From NCBI GenBank assembly GCA_963733135.1, contig CAVTBX010000010.1, positions 248,001 through 312,000 on the forward strand: a stretch of DNA of 64,000 nucleotides, read 5' to 3'. This DNA is from CAVTBX01 sp963733135 (GTDB lineage: Bacteria > Actinomycetota > Thermoleophilia > Gaiellales > Gaiellaceae). Below, piece after piece: positions 43,898-53,587 of this stretch; the first letter of the stretch is position 1; each line of letters opens with the position of its first letter. The notes under the pieces are model-generated. The model did not search any database and was not told the origin of the DNA. It saw only the letters and a list, made by a program, of their open reading frames with translations. A program made the translations under genes and the position numbers.

Positions 43898-46800
43898 ATG
43901 GCAGTCGCAACAGGCGAACGGAGGATTGTCTCGGTGCTGATCGCCGACCTCGTGGGTTCGACGCGGATCGGCGAGGCGCTCGGCGCTGAGCGCACCAAAC
44001 TCCTAATCGACGAGGTGCTCCGGATCATGGCCGACCAGGTGCGCCGCTTCGACGGCACCGTCGCTCAGCTCCGCGGGGACGAGCTGTACGCGATCTTCGG
44101 CGCTCCGGTCGCCCACGAGGACGACTCTGAGCGCGCCGTCCGGGCCGCGCTCGCCATCCAACGCGGCGTTGGCCGCTACGCCGACGAGGTTCAGGCCGCC
44201 TACGGGATCGAGCTCGCTGTCCGCGTCGGAATCAACACAGGCCCGGTCGTCGTCCGCCCCGAGGAGGACGGGGATGGCACCGACCCGTGGAACGCGCTCG
44301 GCGACACCGTAAACGTCGCCTCCCGCCTCCAGAACCTCGCCCCGTCCGGCGGTGTTGTCCTGAGCCCGACGACCGCGAGACAGGTCGAAGGCTGCTTCGT
44401 CATGGAGGAGTTCGGCGAGCAGGACCTCCGCGGGCGCGAGTCAGCCGTCCGCACCTTCCAGGTCACCGGCATTCGCGAGCCGGAGCCGCTCCTCCCGAGC
44501 AGCCTGCTGGTAGGACGCGACTTCGAGCTGACCGTCCTCGAGCGCACGATGGACGGCCTGGTCGAGGGCCGCGGTGTGATCGTCTCCCTCATGGGTGAGC
44601 CCGGGATCGGGAAGACACGTCTCGTCGCGGAGGTGCGAAGCCGCTACCACGACCGCGTTCGCTTCGTCGAGGGCCGCGGCGTCTCCTACGCCCAGACCTT
44701 CCCGTACTGGCCGATCCGCGACCTCCTGCGGGAATGGCTCTCGGTCGGCGCGTCCACGCCCGAGGCGAGAGTAAGGCTCGAGCTGAAGGCCGAGCTCGCC
44801 GAGCTCTTCGACGACGCCGACGAGGTCTACCCCTTCTTCGCGAGCCTGATGGGACTCACGCTCGAGCCCGACGCAGCGCAGCGGCTCCGCGAGCTGAACC
44901 GCGAGAGCGTCCAAAGCCAGACGTTCGAATACTTCTCCGACCTGCTGGTTCGACTCTCTGACGAGATGCCGCTCTGCGTCGTCCTCGAAGACCTCCACTG
45001 GGCGGACGAGGCGACGCTCGAGCTTCTCGAGGCGCTCCTCCCGGTCACGGAGGAGGCAGCCGTTGGGCTCTTCCTTCTCTACCGGAGCGAGCGCCAGCTC
45101 AGGTCCTGGCAGCTCGGCGAGCGGGCCCGCCAGCTCTATCCGCATCGCTACCGCGAGATCGAGCTCCGGCCGCTCCCCACAGACGCCAGTCGAACGTTGG
45201 TCGGAGAAGCGGCGGAGGGCGAGGTACCGGAGGACGTGGCCGAGCTCATCGCGGAGCGGGCCGGCGGCAATCCGTTCTTCCTCGAGGAGGCGTTCCAAGA
45301 CCTCGTCGAGCGCGGCGCCCTCAAGCGGAAGAACGGCGGCTGGGAGCTCGGCGTCGCACTCGACGAGCTCGCTATCCCGGCGCTCGTCCAGGGCGCCCTC
45401 CAGGCGCGGCTCGACCGCCTCGACCCCGCCACCCGCGAGGTCTTGCACCTGGCGGCCGTCGTCGGGCGGACGTTCGGAACGCAGCTACTCGAAAAGGTAA
45501 CCCCGCGCGAGCAGCTCGTTCGCGCGCTGTCAGAGCTCCAGCGGCTCGACCTGATCGTCGAGAAGCGCCGGCGGCCGATCCGCGAGTACCGGTTCCGGCA
45601 CGGCCTGCTCCAGGAGGTTGCCTACGCGAACCTGGTCGAGCCGAAGCGGAAGCGACTCCACCGCCAGGTCGGCGAGGCGCTTGAGGAGCTGCACAAGGAC
45701 TCCCCGGAGGAGGTGTACGGGCTCCTCGCGCGCCACTTCACGGAGGCCGACGAGCCCGAGAAGGCAGTCGAGTACCTCCTGAAGGCGGGTGACGCCGCAC
45801 GCGCTCTCTATGCCGACCAGGAGGCGCTCGAGCACTACGCCACCGCTCGCACGTTCCTCGCCCGGATCGGCGACGAGCGCCGGACCCGCGACACGCTCTT
45901 CAAGATGGCGCTTGCCCACCACCTCGCGTTCAACTTCGAGGCCGCAGAGGAGCTCTACGACGAGGCCTTCTGCTGCCGGGTCGACGAGGAGCCGCCGCTC
46001 GCGCCAACGGAGACGATCGAGACCGCGGCGGGCCGCCCGTCCGACCTGATCCCCGGCGACGTCTACACGACCGAGGGCGCGTACTTCACCGAGCACCTCT
46101 TCGCCGGCCTCCTTCGGATCGACCACGACCTGAACGTCGTACCCTCGATGGCCGACAACTTCCGTGTCTCGAGCGACGGGCTCACATACCTCTTCCGGAT
46201 CCGCGAGGGCGTGCGCTGGAGCGACGGAGAGCCGCTGACCGCTTCTGACTTCGCCTTCGCGTGGAGCCAGATGCGCGAGAAAGGCCTCAGAACTGCCTTC
46301 CTCATGGAGGACGTCGAGACGGCCGAGGCGCTCGACGAGCGCACGCTCGAAATCCGGCTCCGGGAAGCCAGGAACTACTTCCCGTTCATCCTAGCCTCGG
46401 CCTGGTCGTTCCCCTGGCCTGAGCACAAGTGCCAGGAGCTCGGCGACGACTGGCGGAAGCCGGAGAACCTCGTCGGCAACGGGCCGTTCATGCTCTCCGA
46501 GTTCGACTCGGATCACGCAGTCCTGACCGCGAACCCGCATTGGGGCGGGCCGCGCGGAAACGTCAGGGAGGTGCGGTTCGATTTTGCCCTGCGTGGAGCG
46601 GCGGCTGCAAAGGAGTGGCGGGAGGGGCGGTTCGACGTCCTGCCGGCCTACACCGCCTACCACCAGGAGCTCGCAGAATCGGAGCACACGCTCACCGACC
46701 TGGTTCCGGAGCTCTGGCTCCAGTACGTGGGCTTTCGCGCCGACCGGCCGCCGTTCTCGAACGAGCTCGTCCGCAAAGCCTTCGCGCACGGGCTCGACCG

Positions 46801-47443
46801 CGAGCGCCTGATCGCGGACGTTGGAACCCTGAACCGCCCGGCGGCACGCGGCGGCTCGATCCCTCCCGCCATGCCCGGCCATTCCCACCGCATCGGGCTC
46901 GACTACGACCCCGAGCGGGCACGCGCGTTGCTCGAGCAGGCCGGCTACCCGGACGGCAGGGGATTCCCGGAGGTCACCGTGCTTGTCCCGAAACACGGCC
47001 CGTACCTTCAGGCGCTCGAGGAGCAATGGGGCGCGCTCGGCGTGCGCCTGAAGGAGATGGAGCCGGGGGCGCCGCGCCCGAAGCCGCACGACATCGCGGA
47101 GGAGCACGACCTCTGGCTCTCGGGCTGGTCGGCCGACTATCCAGACCCGGACGGAGTGTTTCGCGGCTTCATGCGCTCAGGCTGGCCCTTCTACCGCGAC
47201 GAGGAGATCGACGAGCTCCTCGACCGGGCCCGCTCGGCCGGCGACCAGGGCGAGCGCATGCGCCTCTACCACGAGCTCGACCGGCTCTGGGTGAACGAGC
47301 ATGTTGCGATCGTCCCGGTGTCCTACGGCCGCGCGATGGTCGTCCGCCGCCCGTGGGTGCACGGCGTCTGGGTCAATCCGCTCCAGCGGGCCCATCTCGA
47401 CCAGGTGGTGGTCGACCGCCAGGCCGACCAGTCGCTCTTCTAG
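43898..47443 (+). CDS. cyclase-AAA-solute-binding fusion protein
   Basis: An 1181-residue protein with three modules. Residues about 1-190: class III nucleotidyl cyclase (VSVLIADLVGSTRIGEALG, RGDELYAIFGAPVAHEDD, GDTVNVASRLQ). About 200-640: AAA/STAND-type ATPase with Walker A GEPGIGKTR and the VVLEDLHWADEATLELLEAL Walker B. About 645-700: helical repeats. About 710-1181: an extracytoplasmic-type SBP_bac_5 solute-binding domain (YTTEGAYFTEHLFAGLLRI ... NGPFMLSEF ... VRKAFAHGLDRERLI). No membrane helix or signal peptide is seen, so the binding domain probably acts in the cytoplasm. It is the longest gene here. Confidence 0.9.
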   Translation: MAVATGERRIVSVLIADLVGSTRIGEALGAERTKLLIDEVLRIMADQVRRFDGTVAQLRGDELYAIFGAPVAHEDDSERAVRAALAIQRGVGRYADEVQAAYGIELAVRVGINTGPVVVRPEEDGDGTDPWNALGDTVNVASRLQNLAPSGGVVLSPTTARQVEGCFVMEEFGEQDLRGRESAVRTFQVTGIREPEPLLPSSLLVGRDFELTVLERTMDGLVEGRGVIVSLMGEPGIGKTRLVAEVRSRYHDRVRFVEGRGVSYAQTFPYWPIRDLLREWLSVGASTPEARVRLELKAELAELFDDADEVYPFFASLMGLTLEPDAAQRLRELNRESVQSQTFEYFSDLLVRLSDEMPLCVVLEDLHWADEATLELLEALLPVTEEAAVGLFLLYRSERQLRSWQLGERARQLYPHRYREIELRPLPTDASRTLVGEAAEGEVPEDVAELIAERAGGNPFFLEEAFQDLVERGALKRKNGGWELGVALDELAIPALVQGALQARLDRLDPATREVLHLAAVVGRTFGTQLLEKVTPREQLVRALSELQRLDLIVEKRRRPIREYRFRHGLLQEVAYANLVEPKRKRLHRQVGEALEELHKDSPEEVYGLLARHFTEADEPEKAVEYLLKAGDAARALYADQEALEHYATARTFLARIGDERRTRDTLFKMALAHHLAFNFEAAEELYDEAFCCRVDEEPPLAPTETIETAAGRPSDLIPGDVYTTEGAYFTEHLFAGLLRIDHDLNVVPSMADNFRVSSDGLTYLFRIREGVRWSDGEPLTASDFAFAWSQMREKGLRTAFLMEDVETAEALDERTLEIRLREARNYFPFILASAWSFPWPEHKCQELGDDWRKPENLVGNGPFMLSEFDSDHAVLTANPHWGGPRGNVREVRFDFALRGAAAAKEWREGRFDVLPAYTAYHQELAESEHTLTDLVPELWLQYVGFRADRPPFSNELVRKAFAHGLDRERLIADVGTLNRPAARGGSIPPAMPGHSHRIGLDYDPERARALLEQAGYPDGRGFPEVTVLVPKHGPYLQALEEQWGALGVRLKEMEPGAPRPKPHDIAEEHDLWLSGWSADYPDPDGVFRGFMRSGWPFYRDEEIDELLDRARSAGDQGERMRLYHELDRLWVNEHVAIVPVSYGRAMVVRRPWVHGVWVNPLQRAHLDQVVVDRQADQSLF

Positions 47444-47949
47444 GAAGCGAGCCGTGCGGAAGAACGCAGGTGGACGCGAGCAGGGTGCCCGACGACCGTC
47501 TCACCCGGGCTGACGTCCCGCGTCACCACCGCCCCGGCGCCGACGAGCGCCCCGGCGCCGACCCGAACCCCGCCGAGGATGATCGCGCCCGAGCCGAGTG
47601 ACGCGCCGCGCTCGACCGTGGTTCGCAGGAGCGTCCAGTCGCCGTCACCCTTCAGGTCCCCACCGGGAGTCGTCGCGCGCGGCGTCTTGTCGTTCAGAAA
47701 CAGGACACCGTGACCGACGAAGACCTCGTCCTCGATCGAGACGCCTTCGCAGACGAATACGTGGCTCTGAATCTTGCACCCTGCCCCCACCGAAGCACCG
47801 CGCTGGATTTCGACGAAGGGGCCGATCCGCGTTCGATCACCGATCCGGCACCCGTAGAGGTTCGTGAACGAGTGGACGACCACGTCGTCGCCGAAGCGAA
47901 CGTCCTCCGCGAGGCGAAACGGAGCATCGTTGACGGGCCCGTCAGCCAC
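47440..47949 (-). CDS. hexapeptide-repeat acetyltransferase (WbbJ/LpxA-like)
   Basis: A 169-residue left-handed beta-helix acyltransferase: hexapeptide turns RIGDRTRIGPFVEIQRGASVGAGCKIQSHVFVCEGVSIEDEVFVGHGV, the loop LNDKTPRATTPGGDLK, and GSGAIILGGVRVGAGALVGAGAVVTRDV. GTG at 47949 overlaps the aminotransferase gene end by 8 bases. With that gene it makes a pair that could build an N-acetylated amino sugar. Convergent with the cyclase fusion, stops overlapping by 4 bases. Confidence 0.85.
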   Translation of the reverse strand: MADGPVNDAPFRLAEDVRFGDDVVVHSFTNLYGCRIGDRTRIGPFVEIQRGASVGAGCKIQSHVFVCEGVSIEDEVFVGHGVLFLNDKTPRATTPGGDLKGDGDWTLLRTTVERGASLGSGAIILGGVRVGAGALVGAGAVVTRDVSPGETVVGHPARVHLRSSARLAS

Positions 47950-49105
47950 GGCGGAAGAAATCGACGATTCTCTCGACCACGGACCCAAGCTGATCCTCGC
48001 GGATGCCCGGGAAGAGGGGCAGCGAGAGTCCGTCGGAAGCAAGCCGCTCGGCGACCGGGAAGCTCCCCCGACGGTGCCCGAGCCACGAATAGGCGGGAGA
48101 GAGGTGAGGAGGCGTCGGGTAATGGCGGCCGGTGGCGATTCCGCGGCGGCCGAGGAACTCGGCGAGCGCTGAGGCGCGGCTCGTCCTGACGACGTAGACG
48201 TGCCAGGCATGCCTGCTCCCCGGCGCCGGAGTCGGCAGCGTCAGGTCGCCGACCCCAGAGAGCGCGAACGAGTAGAAGCGAGCTGCCGCTCTCCGCTCCG
48301 CGTTCCAGCCGTCGAGAAGGGGAAGCTTCCGGAGGAGAACGAGCGCCTGGATCGTGTCCAACCGGGCGGTGTAGCCCTCCTCCTCGTGGCCGTACTTCGT
48401 CCTCTGACCGTGCTCGCGCAAGCTGCGTACGCGCTCCGCAAGCGAGCCGTGCTTGGTGACTAGGGCTCCGCCGTCTCCCATCGCGCCGAGGTTCTTGCCG
48501 GGATAGAAGCTGAAGGCGGCGGCGGCGGCGAGCTCCCCGGGCCGGCTGCCGTCCCGTTCGGCTCCGTGGGCCTGGCACGCGTCCTCGACGACGGCGAGCC
48601 CTGTACGTGCGGCCAGGGCCGCAACCGCGCGCGAATCCGCCATCTGTCCGTACAGGTGCACCGGCAAGAGAACGCGAGTGCGCGGCGTCAGAGCGGCCTG
48701 AACGGCGTCGAGGTCGAGCGTGTAGTCGGCCGCGCGCACGTCGACAACGACCGGTATTCCGCCGGACTGGGTCACCGCTTCGAACGTCGCCACGAAGGTC
48801 TGAGCGGGCACGATCACTTCGTCGCCACGCGCCACCTCGAGGCCGCGGAGGGCGAGCCGGAGGGCATCGAGACCGCTGGCAAGACCGACGCAATGAGGGG
48901 CGCGGCAGTACGCGGCGAAGGCTCGCTCGAAAGCGCCGACCTGGGGGCCGTTCGTGAACGCGCCGGTGTCGATCAGCTCCTCGATGTCGGCGAGCAGACG
49001 AGCCTTGATTGCCCTGTGCGCCCCGCTCAGGTCGAGGAACGGCACCGGCGGCCGCTCGGCAGGTGAAAAGGTTCGCGGGGCCTGCAAGGCCGACGACGAG
49101 GTCAT
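47942..49105 (-). CDS. DegT/DnrJ/EryC1-family sugar aminotransferase
   Basis: A 387-residue PLP enzyme that aminates keto-sugars on nucleotide diphosphate carriers. Lysine in FSFYPGKNLGAMGDGGALVT; typical VPFLDLSGAHRAIKARLLADIEELIDTG start; the VVEDACQAHGAERDG aspartate loop is clear. It precedes the WbbJ-like acetyltransferase, and the pair would give a 3- or 4-acetamido deoxysugar for the surface polysaccharide. Confidence 0.92.
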   Translation of the reverse strand: MTSSSALQAPRTFSPAERPPVPFLDLSGAHRAIKARLLADIEELIDTGAFTNGPQVGAFERAFAAYCRAPHCVGLASGLDALRLALRGLEVARGDEVIVPAQTFVATFEAVTQSGGIPVVVDVRAADYTLDLDAVQAALTPRTRVLLPVHLYGQMADSRAVAALAARTGLAVVEDACQAHGAERDGSRPGELAAAAAFSFYPGKNLGAMGDGGALVTKHGSLAERVRSLREHGQRTKYGHEEEGYTARLDTIQALVLLRKLPLLDGWNAERRAAARFYSFALSGVGDLTLPTPAPGSRHAWHVYVVRTSRASALAEFLGRRGIATGRHYPTPPHLSPAYSWLGHRRGSFPVAERLASDGLSLPLFPGIREDQLGSVVERIVDFFRRG

Positions 49106-49182
49106 GGAGGCGCTTTACGCACCAGGTCGGAGAGTCCTTCTCGGCGCCGGGCGCCCTCCGGCGCTCCTCCTAGGATCGCCGC

Positions 49183-50451
49183 ATGCTCGGTCGGGTTCTC
49201 ATTCTGGTCGAGAACCTCTCCGTCCCCTTCGACCGTCGCGTCTGGCAGGAATGCCGGTCGCTTTCGAGCGCCGGGTACGTCGTGGTCGTCGTTTGCCCCC
49301 AAGGACGGGACGTCGACCGCGCTCCCTACGAACTCCGCGAGGGCGTGGAGATCCACCGCTACCCGCTCACCCCGGCCGAGGGCGGGTTGATCGGGTACGT
49401 CCGGGAGTATCTCTGCGCTCTCTGGCACACGCGCCGAATCGCACGGGCGCTCGGGCGGGAGAGCGACTTCGACGTCGTTCACGCCTGCAATCCGCCCGAC
49501 GTTCTCCTGCTTGCCGCCTGGTCGCTACGGCGGCGTGGCGCGGCCCTCGTCTTCGACCACCATGACCTCGTGCCCGAGCTCTACAGCTCGAAGTTCGGTC
49601 GAAGCGGCGGCCTCGCGTTTCGGCTTCTGCTCATGAGCGAGCGCCTCGGCCTGTCCCTGGCCGACGTGATCCTGTCGACGAACGAGTCCTATCGGCGCGT
49701 GGCGCTCGACCGCGGTGGGAAGCGCCCTGAGGACGTCTTCGTGGTTCGAAACGGCCCCGACCTCGCCCGCCTGCGGGCGGCCGAGCCCGATCTCTCGCTC
49801 CGGCGTGGCCGCCGCCACCTCCTTGCTTACGTCGGCCTGATGGGCCGGCAGGACGGGGTCGAGCACGCGCTGCGTGCACTCGCGCTCCTCCGTGCCCGCC
49901 GCGAAGACTGGCGTGTGATCTTCGCCGGGGACGGTGAGGCGCTCCCCGAGATGCAAGTGCTCGCGAGCGGCCTGGGGCTCGACGATGCTGTCGAGTTCGT
50001 CGGCCGGCTCGACGACGACGGGGTCCGCACCCTCCTCTCCACCTGCGATCTCTGCCTGGCACCTGAGCCGAAGACCGCGCTCAACGAGCTCTCGACGTTG
50101 ATCAAGGTTGCGGAGTACATGGCGATGTCCCGGCCGATCGTCGCCTACGACCTCGCGGAATCGAAGGTGACGGCGGGCGAGGCGGCCGTGTACGCCCGGC
50201 CAAACGACGAGAGCAGCTTCGCGCGCTGCATCGACGAGCTCCTCGACGACGAAGGACGACGGGCCGCGATGGCGGAGGCGGGGCGAGCCCGGGTCGAGCA
50301 GGCCCTCTCGTGGGACTTCTCCGAGCAGAGCCTGCTTGCCGCCTACGACCGGGCGATCGAGCGCCGGCGCCGGCGGGAGGGAAGTCCTCGATCCAGTCGA
50401 ATGCGAGAGCTCCTCTATGGAGCTCATCGACGTCGTCGTCGTCTCGCATAA
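49183..50451 (+). CDS. GT4-family glycosyltransferase
   Basis: A 422-residue GT-B glycosyltransferase of the 'glycosyltransferase WbuB-like' type: MLGRVLILVENLSVPFDRRVWQECRSLS start, FDHHDLVPELYSSKFG, and C-terminal LAYVGLMGRQDGVEHALRAL. It is a polysaccharide assembly enzyme. It overlaps the next gene (50417) by 35 bases. First rightward gene of the polysaccharide cluster, divergent from the aminotransferase. Confidence 0.88.
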   Translation: MLGRVLILVENLSVPFDRRVWQECRSLSSAGYVVVVVCPQGRDVDRAPYELREGVEIHRYPLTPAEGGLIGYVREYLCALWHTRRIARALGRESDFDVVHACNPPDVLLLAAWSLRRRGAALVFDHHDLVPELYSSKFGRSGGLAFRLLLMSERLGLSLADVILSTNESYRRVALDRGGKRPEDVFVVRNGPDLARLRAAEPDLSLRRGRRHLLAYVGLMGRQDGVEHALRALALLRARREDWRVIFAGDGEALPEMQVLASGLGLDDAVEFVGRLDDDGVRTLLSTCDLCLAPEPKTALNELSTLIKVAEYMAMSRPIVAYDLAESKVTAGEAAVYARPNDESSFARCIDELLDDEGRRAAMAEAGRARVEQALSWDFSEQSLLAAYDRAIERRRRREGSPRSSRMRELLYGAHRRRRRLA

Positions 50452-51337
50452 CAGCATCGCCTCTCTCCGCAGGTGCGTCGAGCCGCTCGCTTCCCTGCCG
50501 GACGTGGACGTCGTCGTGGTCGACAACGCCTCCTCGGACGGCAGCCTCCACGTCGTCGCCGATCTGCCGGTACGCACCGTGCAGCGCGCCGACAACGCCG
50601 GGTTCGGGCGCGGCTGCAACGAGGGCTGGCGTTCCGGGCGAGCGCCGTTCGTCCTTTTCCTGAACCCCGATGCGTCCCTGGATGAACGCTCGCTCCGCGC
50701 TCTTGCGACGACTCTCGAGACGCAGGAGGGAATCGGTGCGACGGCGCCCAGGATCCTCGCCGATGACGGAACGCTCGACTGGTCGCAGCGACGCTTTCCG
50801 CGCCTGCGCTCGACGTACGCGCGAGCGTTCTTCTTGAACCGCGTCTTCCCCCGGGCCGCTTGGTCGGACGAGATCGTGCGCGACCCTGCCGCCTACGATC
50901 GGCCCGGCTCTCCTGAGTGGGTGTCCGGTGCTTGCATCCTCGTCAGACGCACTGCACTCGAGCGACTCGGCGGGTTCGACGAACGCTTCTTCCTCTACTC
51001 GGAGGATGTCGACCTCTGCCGCCGGCTTCGCGACGCGGGCCTCGACATTCGCTTCGAGCCGGGCGCGGTCGTGCGACACGACGGTGGCGGCTCCGGGCCG
51101 CGCGCCCAGCTCCTTCCGCTCGTCGCCGCCAGCCGCCGGCTTTATGCCGACAAGCACTCAGGGCGTGTCGCGGCGTCGCTCGAGCGGGCCGGACTCGTCC
51201 TCGAGGCGCTCACGCGGTCGGTGGTCACACGCGGCGGGCTCGCCCCACGAGCCGGACGCATCCGTTCCCTGGCCGCGCTCGTGCTTCCCCGGGGCGCGGC
51301 CAGCCGGCGGCCCCCTGCGCCCGCGAGCCCACGGTGA
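50417..51337 (+). CDS. GT2-family glycosyltransferase (rhamnosyltransferase-like)
   Basis: A 306-residue GT-A enzyme. Motifs: VVVVSHNSIASLRRCVEPLASLPDVDVVVVDNASSDGS, DNAGFGRGCNEGW, LFLNPDASLDE (metal motif), WVSGACILVRRTALERLGGFDERFFLYSEDVDLCRRLRDAG. This is the pattern of the GT2 'WcaA/rhamnosyl' group. Start ATG at 50417, inside the end of the previous gene. Stop overlaps the next gene (GTGA). Confidence 0.88.
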   Translation: MELIDVVVVSHNSIASLRRCVEPLASLPDVDVVVVDNASSDGSLHVVADLPVRTVQRADNAGFGRGCNEGWRSGRAPFVLFLNPDASLDERSLRALATTLETQEGIGATAPRILADDGTLDWSQRRFPRLRSTYARAFFLNRVFPRAAWSDEIVRDPAAYDRPGSPEWVSGACILVRRTALERLGGFDERFFLYSEDVDLCRRLRDAGLDIRFEPGAVVRHDGGGSGPRAQLLPLVAASRRLYADKHSGRVAASLERAGLVLEALTRSVVTRGGLAPRAGRIRSLAALVLPRGAASRRPPAPASPR

Positions 51338-52230
51338 CGTTCCGCCCGCTGACGTACGCCGCCGTCTCGCCGGCGCGTAACGAGGAGGCGAACCTGCGCC
51401 GCCTCGGCGCCTGCCTGGCCGACCAAACACGGCCGCCCACGGCCTGGGTCATCGTCGACGACGGCTCGACGGACGAGACGCCCACGATCGCGCAGGAGCT
51501 GGCCCGGGAGACCCCCTGGATCACCACGATCTCCTCACGCCACGAGCAGGCGCCGGACGGGCAGCTCCGACTCGGCCGGCGCTCGGGTCGCGACGTAATG
51601 GCGTTCACGGCCGGCCTGAGCCCTTTGGAGAAGGCGCCTGACGTCGTCGTCAAGCTCGATTGCGACGTGTCCTTCGAGCAGGACTTCTTCGAGCGGCTGC
51701 TGGCCGAGTTCGAAGGAGAGCCGTCCCTCGGAATTGCGAGCGGAACTGCATACGAGCGGGAGAACGGCAGCTGGGAACCGAGGCACGTGACCGGCTCCCG
51801 CGTCCGCGGCGCCACCCGCGCGTACCGCCGAGCCTGCCTCGATGAGCTCCTTCCGCTCGAGGAGCGGCTCGGCTGGGACGTCGTCGACGAGATCCAGGCT
51901 CGGCTCCGTGGCTGGAGCACGCGTTCTGTGGCCGATCTCCCCTTTCGGCATCACCGTCGCGTCGGCGAGCGCGACGGTGCTCGGCTGCAATGGACGATGC
52001 AGGGTGAGGTCGCCCACTACTGTGGGTACCGGCTCTCCTACCTCGTGCTGCGCGCATTGCATCGATGCCGCCAGGATCCAGCAGCGCTCGGGTTGATCCA
52101 GGGCTTCTTCGTCTCTTCGCTACGGCGCAAGCGGCGCCATCCGAACGCCGCTGTCCGCGCTCTCGTTCGGGAAGAGCAGCGCCTTCGCTACCTCCCGAGG
52201 CGGGCGCGAGAGGCGATCGGCTGGCACTAG
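51334..52230 (+). CDS. GT2-family glycosyltransferase
   Basis: A 298-residue GT2 protein with AAVSPARNEEANLRRLGACLADQTRPPTAWVIVDDGSTDETPTIA at the N-terminus and the DXD-like VVVKLDCDVSFEQDFFERLL metal motif. A non-canonical C-terminal part has HHRRVGERDGARLQWTMQGEVAHYCGYRLSYLVLRALHR. GTG start at 51334 overlaps the previous stop. It converges tail-to-tail with the O-antigen-ligase-like gene (stops overlap by 4 bases). Confidence 0.85.
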   Translation: MTFRPLTYAAVSPARNEEANLRRLGACLADQTRPPTAWVIVDDGSTDETPTIAQELARETPWITTISSRHEQAPDGQLRLGRRSGRDVMAFTAGLSPLEKAPDVVVKLDCDVSFEQDFFERLLAEFEGEPSLGIASGTAYERENGSWEPRHVTGSRVRGATRAYRRACLDELLPLEERLGWDVVDEIQARLRGWSTRSVADLPFRHHRRVGERDGARLQWTMQGEVAHYCGYRLSYLVLRALHRCRQDPAALGLIQGFFVSSLRRKRRHPNAAVRALVREEQRLRYLPRRAREAIGWH

Positions 52231-53510
52231 GAGGGTTTCCCGCCGGCCGCCGGCGGGGCCGATCTCGCGACGAGCGCTGCGCCGATTCCGAGCAGGATGA
52301 ACAGCACGAAGGTGACCTGGATGAAGGCGAAGGCGTCGAAGAACAGCATCCCGACCGCGTACGACGCCACCGCCGCCGTAATCGCCGCAAGGAGCCAGCC
52401 GCGGCGCTCGTCGTCGCCGCGGGCTCCACGCGCAAAGCTCCGCAACGCACGCGAGAAGAGCCAGAGCAGTGCGAGCGCGCCTGCGAGGCCCGTTTCGAGA
52501 AGGGTCATGAGCCACTGGTTGTCGAGAAAGCGAGCGTTTGCTTCCTCCCCGACGACTTCCCGGGTACCGAAACCCTGGCCCAGGACGGGCTGGCGGGCAA
52601 ACTCATCCAGCGAGGGCCCGTAGTCCTCGAGGCGGCCCACCGTGCTCTGCTCGTTCCGCAGGCCCTCAGAGGGGAAGAAGGATGCTCTGATCGTCCCGAG
52701 CGTGCCGGGGACGGCGAGCTGCACCGCGAGCAGCACCGGCAGGAGCGCGGGAAGAAGCGGGGCGAGCTCCCGCCCTCGCAGCAGGAGCAACACCAAGACG
52801 ACGACCACGAGCATGACCACGCTGGTTCGGGAAACGCTTGCCAGGCAGCCGGCGACGAGCGCGGCGGCTGCGAGCCACCACGCACGCCTTCCGCTCGTCT
52901 TCGCGAGGTAGACGGCGAGGGGCAAGAGCATGGCGAGCAGCGCGCCGAGCGCAATCGGGTGCTGGGCGGGGCCAAAAGCGCGGAAGGCGTGGCGACCGAC
53001 CTCGGGAAGCGTGTAGACCGCATCCGGCTGGAGAAACGGCAGCACGACGCTGACGTGGTCGAACGGATTGAAGCCGGTGCGAGATTCGATCACCGCGAGA
53101 ACGCCGATAGCCGCTCCACCGACGACCAGACGCCGAACCAGGACGTCCAGCCGATCGGCATGCTCGCCGACGCTTGTGACCAGGTACGTGATCGCCAGGA
53201 AGCTCGCGAAGAACGTGATGTCCTTGGCCACGCTGGCGTCGAGGCCGAGCGCGCGAAGGCGCTCACCGTTCGCGACGAGCGAGCCGAGAGCCGCGAGGAC
53301 GAAGACGAGCAGGGGCGCCTCGAACCCCGTCCGCCGGAGTCGCACGGATGGATCGATCAGGAGCGTCGAGAACCACGCGAGAGCGAGGAAGGCGATGATC
53401 AGGCGGTACGGCTCGAGCTCGAAGGGCAGCTCCACCGGAAGCCGGTACCGCTTGATCGGGATGAACAGGATGACAACGAGCGCGGCAGCCAGGAGGGCGT
53501 CCCAGCTCAC
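52227..53510 (-). CDS. O-antigen ligase/polymerase-like membrane protein
   Basis: A 427-residue polytopic protein with about 11-12 membrane helices, hydrophobic start LLAAALVVILFIPIKRYRLPVELPFELEPYRL and a large periplasmic loop with GTLGTIRASFFPSEGLRNEQSTVGRLEDYGPSLDEFARQPVLGQGFGTREVVG, the Wzy_C/WaaL-like conserved loop (GRL....L....P..G.GFG). Ligates or polymerises polysaccharide units. Co-directional with the Wzz-like gene 77 bases upstream. Confidence 0.87.
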   Translation of the reverse strand: MSWDALLAAALVVILFIPIKRYRLPVELPFELEPYRLIIAFLALAWFSTLLIDPSVRLRRTGFEAPLLVFVLAALGSLVANGERLRALGLDASVAKDITFFASFLAITYLVTSVGEHADRLDVLVRRLVVGGAAIGVLAVIESRTGFNPFDHVSVVLPFLQPDAVYTLPEVGRHAFRAFGPAQHPIALGALLAMLLPLAVYLAKTSGRRAWWLAAAALVAGCLASVSRTSVVMLVVVVLVLLLLRGRELAPLLPALLPVLLAVQLAVPGTLGTIRASFFPSEGLRNEQSTVGRLEDYGPSLDEFARQPVLGQGFGTREVVGEEANARFLDNQWLMTLLETGLAGALALLWLFSRALRSFARGARGDDERRGWLLAAITAAVASYAVGMLFFDAFAFIQVTFVLFILLGIGAALVARSAPPAAGGKPS

Positions 53511-53587
53511 GACGAGCCGTGAGCAGCGGCCGAGCTCATCGGCACGAAGGGCCGAGGCCAGCCGAGCTGCGGGCGCCTCGGGAGAGC

